Assembly: GCF_014202505.1 (NCBI RefSeq)
Contig: NZ_JACHGW010000005.1
Location: 186,001 to 250,000 of the forward strand
Direction: 5' to 3'
Origin: Armatimonas rosea
Lineage (GTDB): Bacteria; Armatimonadota; Armatimonadia; Armatimonadales; Armatimonadaceae
DNA: 64,000 nt
Position numbers and translations under genes: made by a program. This document shows, in pieces, positions 48,482 to 59,226 of the stretch. The notes beneath the pieces were generated by a model. It saw nothing but the letters and a program-made list of their open reading frames with translations. It ran no database searches and had not been told where the DNA came from. Every line of letters begins with the position of its first letter. Position 1 is the first letter of the stretch.

Positions 48482-50761
48482 ATGCTCTCTAAACGACTGC
48501 TTCTCGGAACCAGCCTGACCTTGGCGCTCACGGGCCTGGGGGTGGCACAGACCAAGCAAAAAGCTAAACCTAAGTCCTCGGCGATGGCGGCAAAACCGAC
48601 GGGCGCGCAGCTTTTTGCGGCCCAGTGTGCGCCGTGTCACGGGGCGAAGGGGGAGGGGGGCGCGGGCTACCCCAAGGCGCTTGCCGGGACCCAGACCACG
48701 CAGGAGCTGGCGAGCTTTGTGAGTAAGACCATGCCGCCGGGGGCAAAGCATATCGCGGTAGCCGATGCGAGCCTTGTGGCGGCGTTTATGCAGGATGCGT
48801 TCTACTCCCCGATTGCCCAGGAGCGCAATCGCCCCGCACGCGTGAGCCTCTCGCGCTTGACGGCGCGGCAGTTCAAGAGCGCGGTGGCAGACCTTGTGGG
48901 GAGCTTTCGGGGCAGTGCGACTGTCGGGGCGGAGCGGGGACTGAAGGCGCAGTACTTCAAGGCCAAGCGCTTCGACCAGAAAGAGCGGGTCCTGGAGCGC
49001 ACCGACCCGCAGGTGGCCTTTGACTTTGGGATAGTTGGCCCGGTCCCCGATCAGTTTGAGCCGCACCAGTTCTCGATACGCTGGGAAGGGAGCCTGGTCG
49101 CGCCCGATACCGGGGAGTACGAGCTGGTGGTGAGGAGCGACCACGCCGTGCAGCTCTGGATCAACGATAACAAGAAATCCCTGATCGATGCCTGGATCAA
49201 GTCCGGCAAAGACACGGAGTTTCGCGCCCCGATCTACCTCCTGGGCGGGCGGGCGTATCCTATCCGGCTGGAGTTCTCAAAATCGACGGTCGGGGTGGAC
49301 GATACGGAGAAGAAGAAGGGCAAGCCCGCGCCGCCTGCCTTTGTGACCCTGGCCTGGAAGCGTCCGCACCTCACCGATGAGCCCATCCCGAGCCGCTGCC
49401 TGGTGCCGCGCTCGGTGCCGGAGACGTTTTTGGTGAACACGCCGTTCCCGCCCGAGGACCGGAGCATGGGCTACGAGCGCAGTAGCATGGTCTCGAAGGC
49501 CTGGGACGAAGCGGTGACCAGCGCGGCTTTGGAGACCGCGCAGTTCGTGGCGAGCCGCAAGTGGGGGATGGACGACAAGGTCTTCGCCCGGACTTTTGTG
49601 GAGCGTGCCTTCCGCCGCAAGCTCACCGAGCCCGAGGTGGAGCGCTACGTGACGCGGCATTTTTCGCAAGCACCCGACACCGAGACCGCGCTCAAGCGTG
49701 TGGTCTTACTAGCGCTCAAGTCCCCGTTTTTCCTCTACCGCGAGAACAACACGGCATCGAAGCTCGCGCTAACCCTCTGGGACTCGCTGCCCGATGAGGC
49801 GCTGCTCAAGACCGAGCTAGCGACTCCCGAGGCGGTTCGGGCGCAGGCGGAGAAGATGCTGGCCGACCCGCGCGCCTGGAGCAAGGTGCGCGAGTTCCTG
49901 CTGACGTGGCTCAAAGTGGACCAGTACCCCGACCTCGCCAAGGACAAGAAGCGCTTCCCAGAGTTCGATGACGCCGCGGCGTCGGACCTGCGGACATCGC
50001 TGGAGCTCTTCCTCGAAAATACCGCCTGGGGCGAGAATTCCGACTTCCGTGAGCTGCTCCTGAGCGACAAGGTCTACCTCAACGGGCGGCTGGCCAAGGT
50101 CTACGGCGCGTCGTTGCCGTCGGACGCGCCGTTTCAGGCGGTGAGCCTGGACGGCAGCAATCGTGCGGGGGTCTTGACCCAGCCGTATATGCTGGCGAGC
50201 CTGGCCTACTTTGCCACCAGCGACCCCATCCACCGGGGCGTGCTCATCACCCGCAACTTCTTAGGCCGCGTCCTCGCCCCGCCGCCTATCGCGGTGACTC
50301 CCACGCCCCCGGACCTGCAACCCAAGCTGACCACTCGCCAGCGGGTCGCGCTCCAGACCAAGCCTGCCGCCTGCAATACGTGCCATAGCATGATCAACCC
50401 GCTGGGCTACCCGCTGGAGCGCTTCGATGCCATTGGGAAGCTGCGCGACAAGGAAAACGACCAGCCCATCGACGCCACGGGGAGCTACCAGACCCGCAAG
50501 GGGACCCTCGCCAAGTTCAACGGCCCCCGCGAGCTCGCCCAGTTCCTCGCCGACAGCGACGAAGTCCACGCCACGTTCGTCGAGCGGCTCTTTCAATTTG
50601 TCACCAAGCAGCCCATCCGCGCCTACGGCCCCAAGACATCGCTGGAGCTTCAGAAGCGCTTTGTGGAGAGCGGGTTCAATATCAAAAAACTCCTCGTCGA
50701 GATCGCCGTGGTGGCGTCGTCCCCCGCACCGACGGGGAACTCGGGTTCGGGCGGCGGATAA
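48482..50761 (+). CDS. DUF1592-family secreted protein with cytochrome c and PA14 domains
   Basis: A 759-residue exported protein. Domains in order: signal peptide (LLLGTSLTLALTGLGVAQ), a haem c site (CAPCHGAKGEGG), DUF1587 (SLSRLTARQFKSAVADL), a PA14-type carbohydrate-binding domain (LKAQYFKAKRFDQKERV, SIRWEGSLVAPDTGEYEL), DUF1595 (FARTFVERAFRRKL), DUF1592 (ALKSPFFLYRENN...), DUF1588 (HRGVLITRNFLGRVLAPPP with CNTCHSMINPLGYPLE) and DUF1585 at the end. This is the classic planctomycete-type domain chain, of unknown function. Its partner DUF1552 gene follows, but only after an inserted 0.6-kb cassette. The stop codon lies within the cassette's left inverted repeat. Confidence 0.93.
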   Translation: MLSKRLLLGTSLTLALTGLGVAQTKQKAKPKSSAMAAKPTGAQLFAAQCAPCHGAKGEGGAGYPKALAGTQTTQELASFVSKTMPPGAKHIAVADASLVAAFMQDAFYSPIAQERNRPARVSLSRLTARQFKSAVADLVGSFRGSATVGAERGLKAQYFKAKRFDQKERVLERTDPQVAFDFGIVGPVPDQFEPHQFSIRWEGSLVAPDTGEYELVVRSDHAVQLWINDNKKSLIDAWIKSGKDTEFRAPIYLLGGRAYPIRLEFSKSTVGVDDTEKKKGKPAPPAFVTLAWKRPHLTDEPIPSRCLVPRSVPETFLVNTPFPPEDRSMGYERSSMVSKAWDEAVTSAALETAQFVASRKWGMDDKVFARTFVERAFRRKLTEPEVERYVTRHFSQAPDTETALKRVVLLALKSPFFLYRENNTASKLALTLWDSLPDEALLKTELATPEAVRAQAEKMLADPRAWSKVREFLLTWLKVDQYPDLAKDKKRFPEFDDAAASDLRTSLELFLENTAWGENSDFRELLLSDKVYLNGRLAKVYGASLPSDAPFQAVSLDGSNRAGVLTQPYMLASLAYFATSDPIHRGVLITRNFLGRVLAPPPIAVTPTPPDLQPKLTTRQRVALQTKPAACNTCHSMINPLGYPLERFDAIGKLRDKENDQPIDATGSYQTRKGTLAKFNGPRELAQFLADSDEVHATFVERLFQFVTKQPIRAYGPKTSLELQKRFVESGFNIKKLLVEIAVVASSPAPTGNSGSGGG

Positions 50762-50813
50762 ATACGGGCGCATAAATGGGCCCGCTGTTGCGGCAAGACC
50801 CATAAATGGGCCT
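50748..50813 (+). repeat. Left 66-bp terminal inverted repeat
   Basis: It starts CGGGCGGCGGATAA (covering the DUF1592 gene's stop codon) and holds two direct copies of CATAAATGGGCC, 30 bases apart, with GCTGTTGCGGCAAGACC between them. Confidence 0.85.
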
Positions 50814-50827
50814 GAAGAGGAGATTTG

Positions 50828-51265
50828 ATGAATCCTGAGGATGTATTGAAGGAGTTTATTATTGCGATGAACGCTTGGGAGACATCAACGTGGCAAGCAT
50901 ACCAAGAAGCAAAAGATAATGGAGATCAGATTGCCTATGCAATATTTGAAGATTCTAAAGAGCCTCTCAAGACTATATTTGAAAAATATTGCACGCGGCG
51001 AGATAGACCTTATGGGCGATATTCTGAAAACTCATTGCCTAGTTTCTCACACCCTTCGGATTATGATCCTGAGAATGAGCACATTGTAGAAGTGATTTAT
51101 GCATCTCCTCGAAGAGTTATTATCTCAACTCATAAACCCAATAAAGCGTTACCGTCAGCCCGCACCGTCACCGAATATGTTCTTCTTAAGAAGGCAGGCG
51201 AATGGCGAGTAGACAACAAAAAAATCTTATACGATGATGGCACCAAACTCCCCTACTTTCTTTAG
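50828..51265 (+). CDS. NTF2-fold immunity-like protein (orphan)
   Basis: About 145 residues from ATG 50828, which has a GAGGAG Shine-Dalgarno sequence six bases upstream; its mRNA is thus not leaderless. It has an N-terminal helix (EDVLKEFIIAMNAWE), then LKTIFEKYCT, and a beta-rich end (HIVEVIYASPRRVIISTHK, TVTEYVLLKKAGEWRVDNKKILYDDGTK). This end matches the NTF2-fold immunity protein family of polymorphic toxin systems. Those proteins bind and inactivate a cognate toxin. No toxin gene is nearby. The gene is AT-rich and bounded by 66-bp inverted repeats, so it was probably acquired. Confidence 0.75.
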   Translation: MNPEDVLKEFIIAMNAWETSTWQAYQEAKDNGDQIAYAIFEDSKEPLKTIFEKYCTRRDRPYGRYSENSLPSFSHPSDYDPENEHIVEVIYASPRRVIISTHKPNKALPSARTVTEYVLLKKAGEWRVDNKKILYDDGTKLPYFL

Positions 51266-51272
51266 GTATTTG

Positions 51273-51338
51273 AGGCCCATTCATGGGTCTTGCCGCAACA
51301 GCGGGCCCATTTATGCGCCCGTATTTATCCGCCGCCCG
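51273..51338 (-). repeat. Right 66-bp terminal inverted repeat
   Basis: Inverse copy of the left repeat with one difference (CATTCATGGG against CATTTATGGG). It ends seven bases after the immunity-like gene's stop begins. Confidence 0.85.
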
Positions 51339-51412
51339 TTCTCGTCCGCACGAACGCGAAACGCCGCCCGTCCGAAACACACCGCCCGTGAAATGCGGCA
51401 ATAGGAACAAGG

Positions 51413-51418
51413 TACAAT
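51413..51418 (+). promoter_or_regulatory. -10 hexamer TACAAT for DUF1552 gene
   Basis: TACAAT ends eight bases before ATG 51427, giving the DUF1552 gene its own promoter after the cassette. Confidence 0.5.
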
Positions 51419-51426
51419 AAAACACC

Positions 51427-52743
51427 ATGCAAAACACACGACGAGACTTTCTGCGCGAGCTAGGGCTCAGTGCCGCCGCGCTTCCATTTCTGGCCAACCT
51501 GCCGTCGCTGGCGCACGCGCAGACCGTGGGCAAGCGCAAGCAGCGCCTGGTCGTGCTGTTCTCGCCCGATGGCATTGTTCCCAGCACGTTCTGGCCCGAT
51601 GAGGTGGGGGAGAGCTTCACCCTCAAAGAGAGCCTGACGCCGCTGGAGCCATTTAAGAAGCAGACCCTGATCCTCAACGGGGTCTGCGATAGAGTGCGCG
51701 GCGATGGCGACAGCCACATGCGTGGGATCGGGTGCTTGCTGACGGGAGTCGAGCTCTTTCCCGGCAATGTCCAGGGCGGCTCGGACACCCCGGCGGGCTG
51801 GTCGAGCGGCATCTCCATCGACCAGGAGATCAAGAATTATTTGCAGGCCAGCCCGGCTACCCGGACGCGCTTTGGCTCGCTGGAACTGGGTGTCATGGTG
51901 CCCGAGCGCGCCGATACCTGGACCCGCATGAGCTACGCCGGGGCCAACAAGCCGGTCGCGCCCATCGACGACCCCTACCAGCTCTTTGGCAAGCTCTACG
52001 GGCGCTTGAAGGACCAGCAGAGCCTCAAGAGCGTCTTGGACGACCTCAAGGCCGACCTCGACACGCTCCGCAAGAGTGTCTCGGCGCAGGACCGGCAGAT
52101 TCTGGAGGAGCACACGGCGCTGGTGCGCGATCTGGAAAAAGAGCTCCAGGCCGCCAGTGCCGCAAGCGATGTGGGCCACGCCGTGCCACAGCTAGAGCCC
52201 GGTGTCCGCCGCGACAACGATGCCATGCCGCAGCTCAGCAAGCTCCAGATCGACCTCTTGGTGCGTAGCTTCTCCGCCGACTTTGCGCGGGTTGCGACCT
52301 TTCAGTACACCAACTCGGTGGGGCAGGCGCGCATGCGGTGGCTCGGGATTCAGGAAGGCCAGCACGATCTGTCGCACGAGCCGGATACCAACAAAGACGC
52401 GCAAGAGAAACTCACCAAGATCAACAAGTGGTACTGTGAGCAGCTCGCCTACCTTGCCAAGCGCCTCGCCGAGACCCCGGAGCCAGGTGGGACGGGGAGC
52501 CTGCTGGACAACACGCTGATTGTCTGGACCAACGAGCTGGGCAAGGGGAACTCGCACACGCTGGACAATATTCCCTTTGTCTGTGTGGGGAACATGCCTG
52601 GCCTGACCATGGGCCGCTCGCACAAGTTCATGCGCGTCCCCCACAACCGCCTGCTCCTCTCGCTCGCGCATGGCTTTGGGCACCGCATCACCAAGTTCGG
52701 CAACCCGGACTTCTGCGGCGACGGGCCCTTAAATTTGGCCTAG
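51427..52743 (+). CDS. DUF1552 family secreted protein (Tat substrate)
   Basis: A 438-residue protein with a twin-arginine signal ([20 protein letters not shown], cut near LAHAQ). Motifs [44 protein letters not shown] and [30 protein letters not shown] are typical of DUF1552, which belongs to the alkaline-phosphatase/sulfatase-like superfamily. It is exported folded. It is the usual partner of DUF1592 proteins; here the pair is interrupted by the inverted-repeat cassette, and a separate promoter hexamer lies upstream. Confidence 0.93.
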   Translation: MQNTRRDFLRELGLSAAALPFLANLPSLAHAQTVGKRKQRLVVLFSPDGIVPSTFWPDEVGESFTLKESLTPLEPFKKQTLILNGVCDRVRGDGDSHMRGIGCLLTGVELFPGNVQGGSDTPAGWSSGISIDQEIKNYLQASPATRTRFGSLELGVMVPERADTWTRMSYAGANKPVAPIDDPYQLFGKLYGRLKDQQSLKSVLDDLKADLDTLRKSVSAQDRQILEEHTALVRDLEKELQAASAASDVGHAVPQLEPGVRRDNDAMPQLSKLQIDLLVRSFSADFARVATFQYTNSVGQARMRWLGIQEGQHDLSHEPDTNKDAQEKLTKINKWYCEQLAYLAKRLAETPEPGGTGSLLDNTLIVWTNELGKGNSHTLDNIPFVCVGNMPGLTMGRSHKFMRVPHNRLLLSLAHGFGHRITKFGNPDFCGDGPLNLA

Positions 52744-52896
52744 GCTGTTTAGCAGACCAGTGCCTTCTGGCGATAGAGAAGTATCTTCAGACGAAAGGAG
52801 GCGCAAACTTTGAACGATTTGTTCACGTCCGCCTCCGGGGTCGGACGCAACTAGCCTGCTTTAGTCGAGTGGGTGGGGTGCAAAAAACTCCGGACA
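52744..52896 (+). ncRNA. Possible structured RNA region, unassigned
   Basis: Non-coding DNA after the DUF1552 gene with GGAGGCG (52797-52803) facing CGCCTCC (52830-52836), and CCGGGG facing CTCCGG. It is followed by a strong terminator-like hairpin. It may be a small RNA or the 3' end of the DUF1552 mRNA; no known RNA family is recognised. Confidence 0.3.
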
Positions 52897-52932
52897 GAGG
52901 GGCACGAGAGGCTTTGGTCTCCCGTGCCCCTC
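52897..52932 (+). terminator. Strong hairpin, probable terminator
   Basis: GAGGGGCACG and CGTGCCCCTC form a perfect 10-bp stem, extended inside by AGA/TCT. It is followed by GCTATTTG with a weak T run. Confidence 0.65.
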
Positions 52933-53056
52933 GCTATTTGTCGTAGAAAATATTTTTTGAAAATTTTAAGTGTAACCCGAAGTGTAAGGGGAGTGTTATT
53001 TCGAGGGTCTATAGTGTCTTCAAGTTCCTTGCAGTTCCCCCCACTTAGGAACGAAT

Positions 53057-53153
53057 ATTAAGCTTCCGCAGACCACAGACCTGTTGCGGGGTGGCAATCC
53101 AACGTTGTTCACCGCCACCCCAGACCTCTAGCGTGTGTCTTCGGAAGCTTAAT
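53057..53153. repeat. 97-bp cruciform with 12-bp perfect outer stem
   Basis: ATTAAGCTTCCG (53057-53068) and CGGAAGCTTAAT (53142-53153) are exact inverses; inside, GGGGTGGC (53088-53095) pairs with GCCACCCC (53114-53121). It lies just past the stop of the minus-strand dehydrogenase gene, so it may be a terminator or a structured RNA. The interval 52935-53056 is AT-rich and shows no gene. Confidence 0.6.
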
Positions 53154-53167
53154 GTGCGTTTAAGGGC

Positions 53168-55645
<2,478 letters not shown>

Positions 55646-55654
55646 AGCGCCTCT

Positions 55655-55660
55655 ATTGTA
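55655..55660 (-). promoter_or_regulatory. -10 hexamer TACAAT (minus strand) for fused E1 gene
   Basis: TACAAT is followed by nine bases and ATG 55645, supporting the internal start rather than the longer reading frame. Confidence 0.5.
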
Positions 55661-55685
55661 CCGCTTCGCGCCCTCTCCCCGCGTA

Positions 55686-55840
55686 CCATCTCTCCGCCTT
55701 CGCACCGCTCAGGCACCTCTCTTCCCCGGTTTGCTCGTACCTCGCGGGAAGAGAGGCTTTTCGGTAGTCCCTCTTCCCAACGAGGAACGAGTGGCTGGGG
55801 GAAGAGGGGGGGGCTGAGTTCCACGAAGCCGGGGAGATGG
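55686..55840. repeat. Palindromic intergenic repeat, copy at 55.7 kb
   Basis: CCATCTCTCCGCCTTCG (55686 on) faces CGAAGCCGGGGAGATGG (ending 55840). Inside are CTCTCTTCCCC and GGGGGAAGAGGGG arms with CAACGAGGAACGAGTGGC. Its left arm is nearly the inverse of the right arm of the copy at 62546, and its right arm matches the right arm of the copy at 38444. Confidence 0.8.
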
Positions 55841-55842
55841 CC

Positions 55843-56889
55843 TTACACTGTCAGGAGAGTCTTGGTGGTGCTGGGGCGCTGCGTGGGAATCGTGGGGAGC
55901 GAGCGCAGGCGGGGATAGAGGGCTTGCTCGGCGATCTCGGCCTTGGTCTCGATCTTATCGGCGAGCGCATCGGCCTCGTGGCTGGGGAGTCCGGCGGTCT
56001 TGAGCATCGTACGGCTGATCTGGAGGTCCTCTAGCACGGGCTTACGGATCTTGGCCAGGTACATCTTGGGGCCGTAGATCCCCGATGCCTCGATCTCCGC
56101 GCCGCGCCGCTCCCACTCGGGGATGAGGGCGTGGGCGGGCATGGCGAAGTGGTCAAAGACATACTTCAGGTCCGCGACCGTGCCCTCGGGATCGAGCGCC
56201 AGATAGGTCTTGACCCCCTTGCGGAAGAAGTTGTAGTGCGCGCTCTCGTCCGACGAGAGCCAGCGCAGGGCCTTGTCGAGACAGGGGTCGCCCTCGCCGG
56301 TCTCGTGGACCAAGCGGCGCAGGTTGATGTAGTTGAGGCCCGTGGCGAGCTCTTGGACCATGGTGTAGCAGATCATCTGGCGCGGCGTCTCAAAGGGGAG
56401 CTTCCACTCGGCCCCGAGTAGCGAGCGCTCGAAGTCCTCCATCTCGTCCTCGGTGCGCTTGCCCGACGCGATCAGCCAGCCCTCCAGCGCGAGGGAGTGC
56501 TTACTCTCTTCGTAGCCCCAGTTGGCCTGAAAGAGTGCCCGGCCTCGTGAGCGACGGATGAGCGCCATGATCTTGCTGGTGTAGTCCGGCAAGAACGACT
56601 CCACGGCGCAGAACGACTCAATAATCGAGACAACCAGCTCCGACGCATTGCCGCGCGCCTCCGCCCACGGGATATCGTCCACGACACTCCAGCGGCGCTT
56701 GGCCTCCGCGTTCTGGAAGTAGCGCAGGTAGTGCTCGTAGAACGTGTCCTCGATCTGCGACTGAACACTGGCGGTCTTCAGGGCGACCACGGGCTCATCG
56801 GGCCAGTGGGTGCGGCCTTTCTCGCAGTACGCGGCGATCTGCTGCTCTTCGCTCAGGGGGGCGGAATCGTGGGGGGTGGCTTCGCTCAT
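55843..56889 (-). CDS. Acyl-ACP desaturase (fatty acid desaturase type 2)
   Basis: A 348-residue di-iron enzyme of the plant-type stearoyl-ACP desaturase/DesA family. The iron ligands are in FQANWGYEESKHSLALEGWL (EExxH) and LRWLSSDESAHYNFF (DExxH). It puts a double bond into acyl chains, using electrons from ferredoxin; two ferredoxins are encoded in the window, but the link is inference. The helical core is complete (ETPRQMICYTMVQELATGLNYINLRRL). It converges with no gene; a palindromic repeat follows its stop. Confidence 0.93.
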   Translation of the reverse strand: MSEATPHDSAPLSEEQQIAAYCEKGRTHWPDEPVVALKTASVQSQIEDTFYEHYLRYFQNAEAKRRWSVVDDIPWAEARGNASELVVSIIESFCAVESFLPDYTSKIMALIRRSRGRALFQANWGYEESKHSLALEGWLIASGKRTEDEMEDFERSLLGAEWKLPFETPRQMICYTMVQELATGLNYINLRRLVHETGEGDPCLDKALRWLSSDESAHYNFFRKGVKTYLALDPEGTVADLKYVFDHFAMPAHALIPEWERRGAEIEASGIYGPKMYLAKIRKPVLEDLQISRTMLKTAGLPSHEADALADKIETKAEIAEQALYPRLRSLPTIPTQRPSTTKTLLTV

Positions 56890-57092
56890 GGTGGTTCTCT
56901 GAGCCTATCCTACCCCTGGCCCCATGGCAAGGCATGGGACAAAAGTCCCTAATTTATTCAGAGCCGCTCACCAGCCGTGGAACCCGAAAGGTGCTTGCTG
57001 GCCTGATCCTGCTGTACCATACTTTTCTCTGTGTTAAAAATTTTCACAGTGGGGCCAACCTCTTTGATTTGTTCAATAACACTCCCCACTAG

Positions 57093-57099
57093 GTTAGGC
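57093..57099 (+). other. GTTAGGC core, possible integron cassette boundary
   Basis: GTTAGGC is the canonical integron recombination core. It stands six bases before ATG 57105, in the context ATAACACTCCCC ACTAG GTTAGGCACACC. A similar context (ATAACACTCCCC ... ACTAGTTATGC TTTAGGCACAC) stands before ATG 58651. No integrase gene is nearby. Confidence 0.4.
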
Positions 57100-57104
57100 A
57101 CACC

Positions 57105-57449
57105 ATGACACAAGGGCTGTTGGTTCTTACTTTGGTTGTGTGTTGTGTTCCGGCTATCCTCACCCTAGCCTGGACCGTGCATCGCGCTTTGGGACGCCTT
57201 TGTGAGCGACATGCCAAGCGGTTTTGTCAGCGAAGCGGTTTGGAGGTTTCCCGAACCCGATGGCAGCCGCAGCTTGAGCCAACGGGCGTCAAGACAGAGT
57301 TTACGCTGGTGCAGCTCGATTGCTTCGATTCACAGAAGCACCGCCGCCTTATTTTGTTGTCCGTCTGGCCTTTTGGAGTCCGTAAGCTACTAAGTGATGA
57401 AGAGTATCAGCGTGGCTACGATGAACAATGGCCCGTGCAGGGCGCCTAA
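57105..57449 (+). CDS. Small membrane-anchored hypothetical protein, possible gene cassette
   Basis: A 114-residue protein with an N-terminal membrane segment (GLLVLTLVVCCVPAILTLAWTV), then a soluble domain (RTRWQPQLEPTGVKTEFTLVQLDC, RRLILLSVWPFGVRKLLSDEEYQRGY). No family is recognised. Its stop codon lies inside GCCTAAC (57444-57450), which is the form of an attC inner core, and TGCAGGGCG/CGCCCTGCA hairpin arms flank it; a matching 3' core is not found. It may therefore be a decayed integron cassette. The 57450-57628 interval holds no other gene. Confidence 0.65.
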   Translation: MTQGLLVLTLVVCCVPAILTLAWTVHRALGRLCERHAKRFCQRSGLEVSRTRWQPQLEPTGVKTEFTLVQLDCFDSQKHRRLILLSVWPFGVRKLLSDEEYQRGYDEQWPVQGA

Positions 57450-57628
57450 CTCGCCCTGCATCTGATGCCATCTTGTTCGGTTCTCGCCCGGCTTCGCAAG
57501 GCTTTCCGGGTACAAAGGTGGTCAGGGCGAGACATGCGTAAACTCGCCGAGTTGGCGCATGGCTGGGGAGAAGCCCGGGACGATCTGATCTTTGCGGATT
57601 CCTGCTGCCACACGTTCGTCGTTTGGGA

Positions 57629-58033
57629 TCAAGGGTGAAGATCAAAGGCAGCCAGAATACGGCGTAGATTGACCGAAGGCGTTCGGTTCATTTGCAGTCG
57701 CTGGACTGAAGCACGCCCTGTTGGGGTGATTCCCTCGACGGAGAAACCATCTTGGCTCCAGCGAAAGTGCTCCGCCCAGCTATCCTGTCGCGGATGAAAA
57801 AGTGGAACCAATAAACCGGAGTCAGGATCGGGGGCCTGTGTAGCAGCCGCTTTGTGATCGTTGCAGGAAGGACAGGCCCAAGCAAGGTTGAGGAGGTGGT
57901 CACTCCCCTGCGCCACCCGTGGAAGGATATGGTCTACCTCAAAAGCTGCGGACGAGTAGTCGGCAGGTAGGCCACAGTACTCACAACGCCCCCTCGCTCT
58001 TGCGGCGACTGCGGCGCGCAGGGTCTCATTCAC
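57629..58033 (-). CDS. HNH endonuclease (module 2)
   Basis: About 134 residues from GTG 58033. It has RARGRCEYCGLP (CxxC), FEVDHILPRVAQGSD (catalytic His), CPSCNDHKAAAT (CxxC), then LFHPRQDSWAEHFRWSQDG and GRASVQRLQMN. These align along the whole length with the HNH protein at 48044. The GTG start overlaps the stop of the partner gene as GTGA. It is a metal-dependent DNA nuclease by family; the biological role is unknown. It lies, on the opposite strand, between two possible integron cassettes. Confidence 0.9.
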   Translation of the reverse strand: MNETLRAAVAARARGRCEYCGLPADYSSAAFEVDHILPRVAQGSDHLLNLAWACPSCNDHKAAATQAPDPDSGLLVPLFHPRQDSWAEHFRWSQDGFSVEGITPTGRASVQRLQMNRTPSVNLRRILAAFDLHP

Positions 58034-58419
58034 CCCGCAACCTCCAAAGGACGCACCCCGAAGCGCTCCATGCAACTTCGTAGCGTCACCCCCTGGCGTT
58101 TCGCAAGCTCCGCGACAGCTTCCATGCGCCGGACGTGGTGGGAGTCGAGATGCTCCAGCAGGCGTAAAAGCTCGTCGCGCTCCGGTTCGGAGAGGGGCGT
58201 CTCACGCTGCCGCGCTGCCAGCTCTTGGTAGGCACTTCGTAGATGCTGTGCAGGCTCCTGTCGCGCGATACGCTCCAGCTCCGCGTCACTAGGGGGATTC
58301 GGTGCGGTGGCGAAGTGTGCCGCAACCACTCGTTGAAGAACCTCTCCGACAGGTATCCCCGTGCGTGCTGCCTCGGAGAGAAGGAGCTGTTCGGCTTCGG
58401 GAGAGACGGTCAGAGTCAT
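58030..58419 (-). CDS. Small partner protein of HNH nuclease (module 2)
   Basis: A 129-residue helical protein: MTLTVSPEAEQLLLSEAARTGIPVGEVLQRVVAAHF, a start that resembles CopG/ribbon-helix-helix-like antitoxin openings, followed by a long acidic helix (LSEPERDELLRLLEHLDSHHVRRMEAVAELAKRQGV). It is coupled to the HNH gene by a GTGA overlap. It is in the same position and has a similar tail to the protein at 47745, so the pair forms a repeated module. An antitoxin or accessory role is inference. Confidence 0.72.
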   Translation of the reverse strand: MTLTVSPEAEQLLLSEAARTGIPVGEVLQRVVAAHFATAPNPPSDAELERIARQEPAQHLRSAYQELAARQRETPLSEPERDELLRLLEHLDSHHVRRMEAVAELAKRQGVTLRSCMERFGVRPLEVAG

Positions 58420-58583
58420 GTCGCTATTTTACCGCCTGACACCTTCTCTGGTACCCCACCGGGGCAGGACAGTTTGAATATTTTGCCGCCACGTGGCATA
58501 ATCCGAAGGGATGAAGATACCTATAGGAAACTCATCAGCTGCCTACGGCATAACACCCCAAAATCGTCATTATGACCGCTGCG

Positions 58584-58639
58584 GCATAACACTCCCCATG
58601 AGGGAGCAAACACCTCTGCGGCAGAAACACTAGTTATGC
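58584..58639 (+). other. Possible short attC-like site upstream of cassette gene
   Basis: GCATAAC (58584-58590) and its exact inverse GTTATGC (58633-58639) bound 56 bp containing CTCCC/GGGAG arms. The cores are right for an attC site, but the inner L boxes do not match well. Two further CGGCATAACAC(C/T)CC words occur at 58545-58560 and 58582-58595. Confidence 0.35.
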
Positions 58640-58650
58640 TTTAGGCACAC

Positions 58651-59226
58651 ATGCCGAAACAAGAGATGCTCGAAATACTGAAGCGCGACCGCGAAGTGCG
58701 CGATATTCTTTCGTGGCCTTTTGATTTCGACCTATCAGTATCCGCACGAGATGCCGATTGGTTCCAGGTGAAGCCCGAAGCCGACACGAATATCCTCGCC
58801 TGCGACGGGACCGGCGGCATCTTCCTTCTTTATAGTCCGGACCAGAGATTGATTCACCTGACGTCAGAAGGCCAGGCCGGCGTGATCGCAAGCGATCTCG
58901 AAGAAGGCATCCGACTGATGGTGGCGTATCCGTATTGGCGCGATCTCCTGAAGTTCTCTGGAGGAGGCAAGCTCAAAGAGATGCGAAGGGTCGCTCCGTA
59001 TCTTGAACGTGAATTGCACGGGGATCAGCCTGACATTGACAAACAGCGGTCAACACTTAAGAAAAGGCTGTCGCTTCTGGAAGCTGTCGACGCGATTGCA
59101 TCATTGCATGCCGCGGTTTCAACGCTCGGGAAGGGAATTGTTGTCACCGCGCCCGATGGAACCGAATTCGAGAGTCTGTTCAACACGTTCACGGTCGAAA
59201 GCAACCCAGCGTGGAAGCAGGCATAA
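58651..59226 (+). CDS. Cassette-borne hypothetical protein, SMI1/KNR4 (SUKH)-like
   Basis: A 191-residue soluble protein with lower GC than the neighbouring genes. The core NILACDGTGGIFLLYSPDQRLIHLTSEGQAGVIASDLEEGIRLMVAYPYW resembles the SUKH/SMI1-KNR4 fold found in many immunity and regulatory proteins. The C-terminal half is helical (QRSTLKKRLSLLEAVDAIASLHAAVS). Its stop codon lies inside the GCATAAC core of the attC site that follows, the normal arrangement for an integron gene cassette. Similarity to the SUKH fold is my reading and not certain. Confidence 0.7.
   Translation: MPKQEMLEILKRDREVRDILSWPFDFDLSVSARDADWFQVKPEADTNILACDGTGGIFLLYSPDQRLIHLTSEGQAGVIASDLEEGIRLMVAYPYWRDLLKFSGGGKLKEMRRVAPYLERELHGDQPDIDKQRSTLKKRLSLLEAVDAIASLHAAVSTLGKGIVVTAPDGTEFESLFNTFTVESNPAWKQA

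Larger units (their letters stand above)
50748..51338. mobile_element. 591-bp cassette with 66-bp inverted repeats carrying one immunity-like gene
   Basis: 66-bp segments at 50748-50813 and 51273-51338 are inverse copies with one mismatch. They enclose only one gene, which is AT-richer than its surroundings. The insert splits the DUF1592/DUF1552 pair, which is normally adjacent. No transposase is encoded, so it is either a non-autonomous (MITE-type) element or an unknown cassette type. No target duplication is evident. Confidence 0.75.

Noticed and set aside
52797-52860. GGCGCAAAC and GGACGCAAC motifs reminiscent of a c-di-GMP-I riboswitch
   Set aside because: Spacing and stems do not match the consensus, and the segment follows a gene rather than preceding one on that strand.
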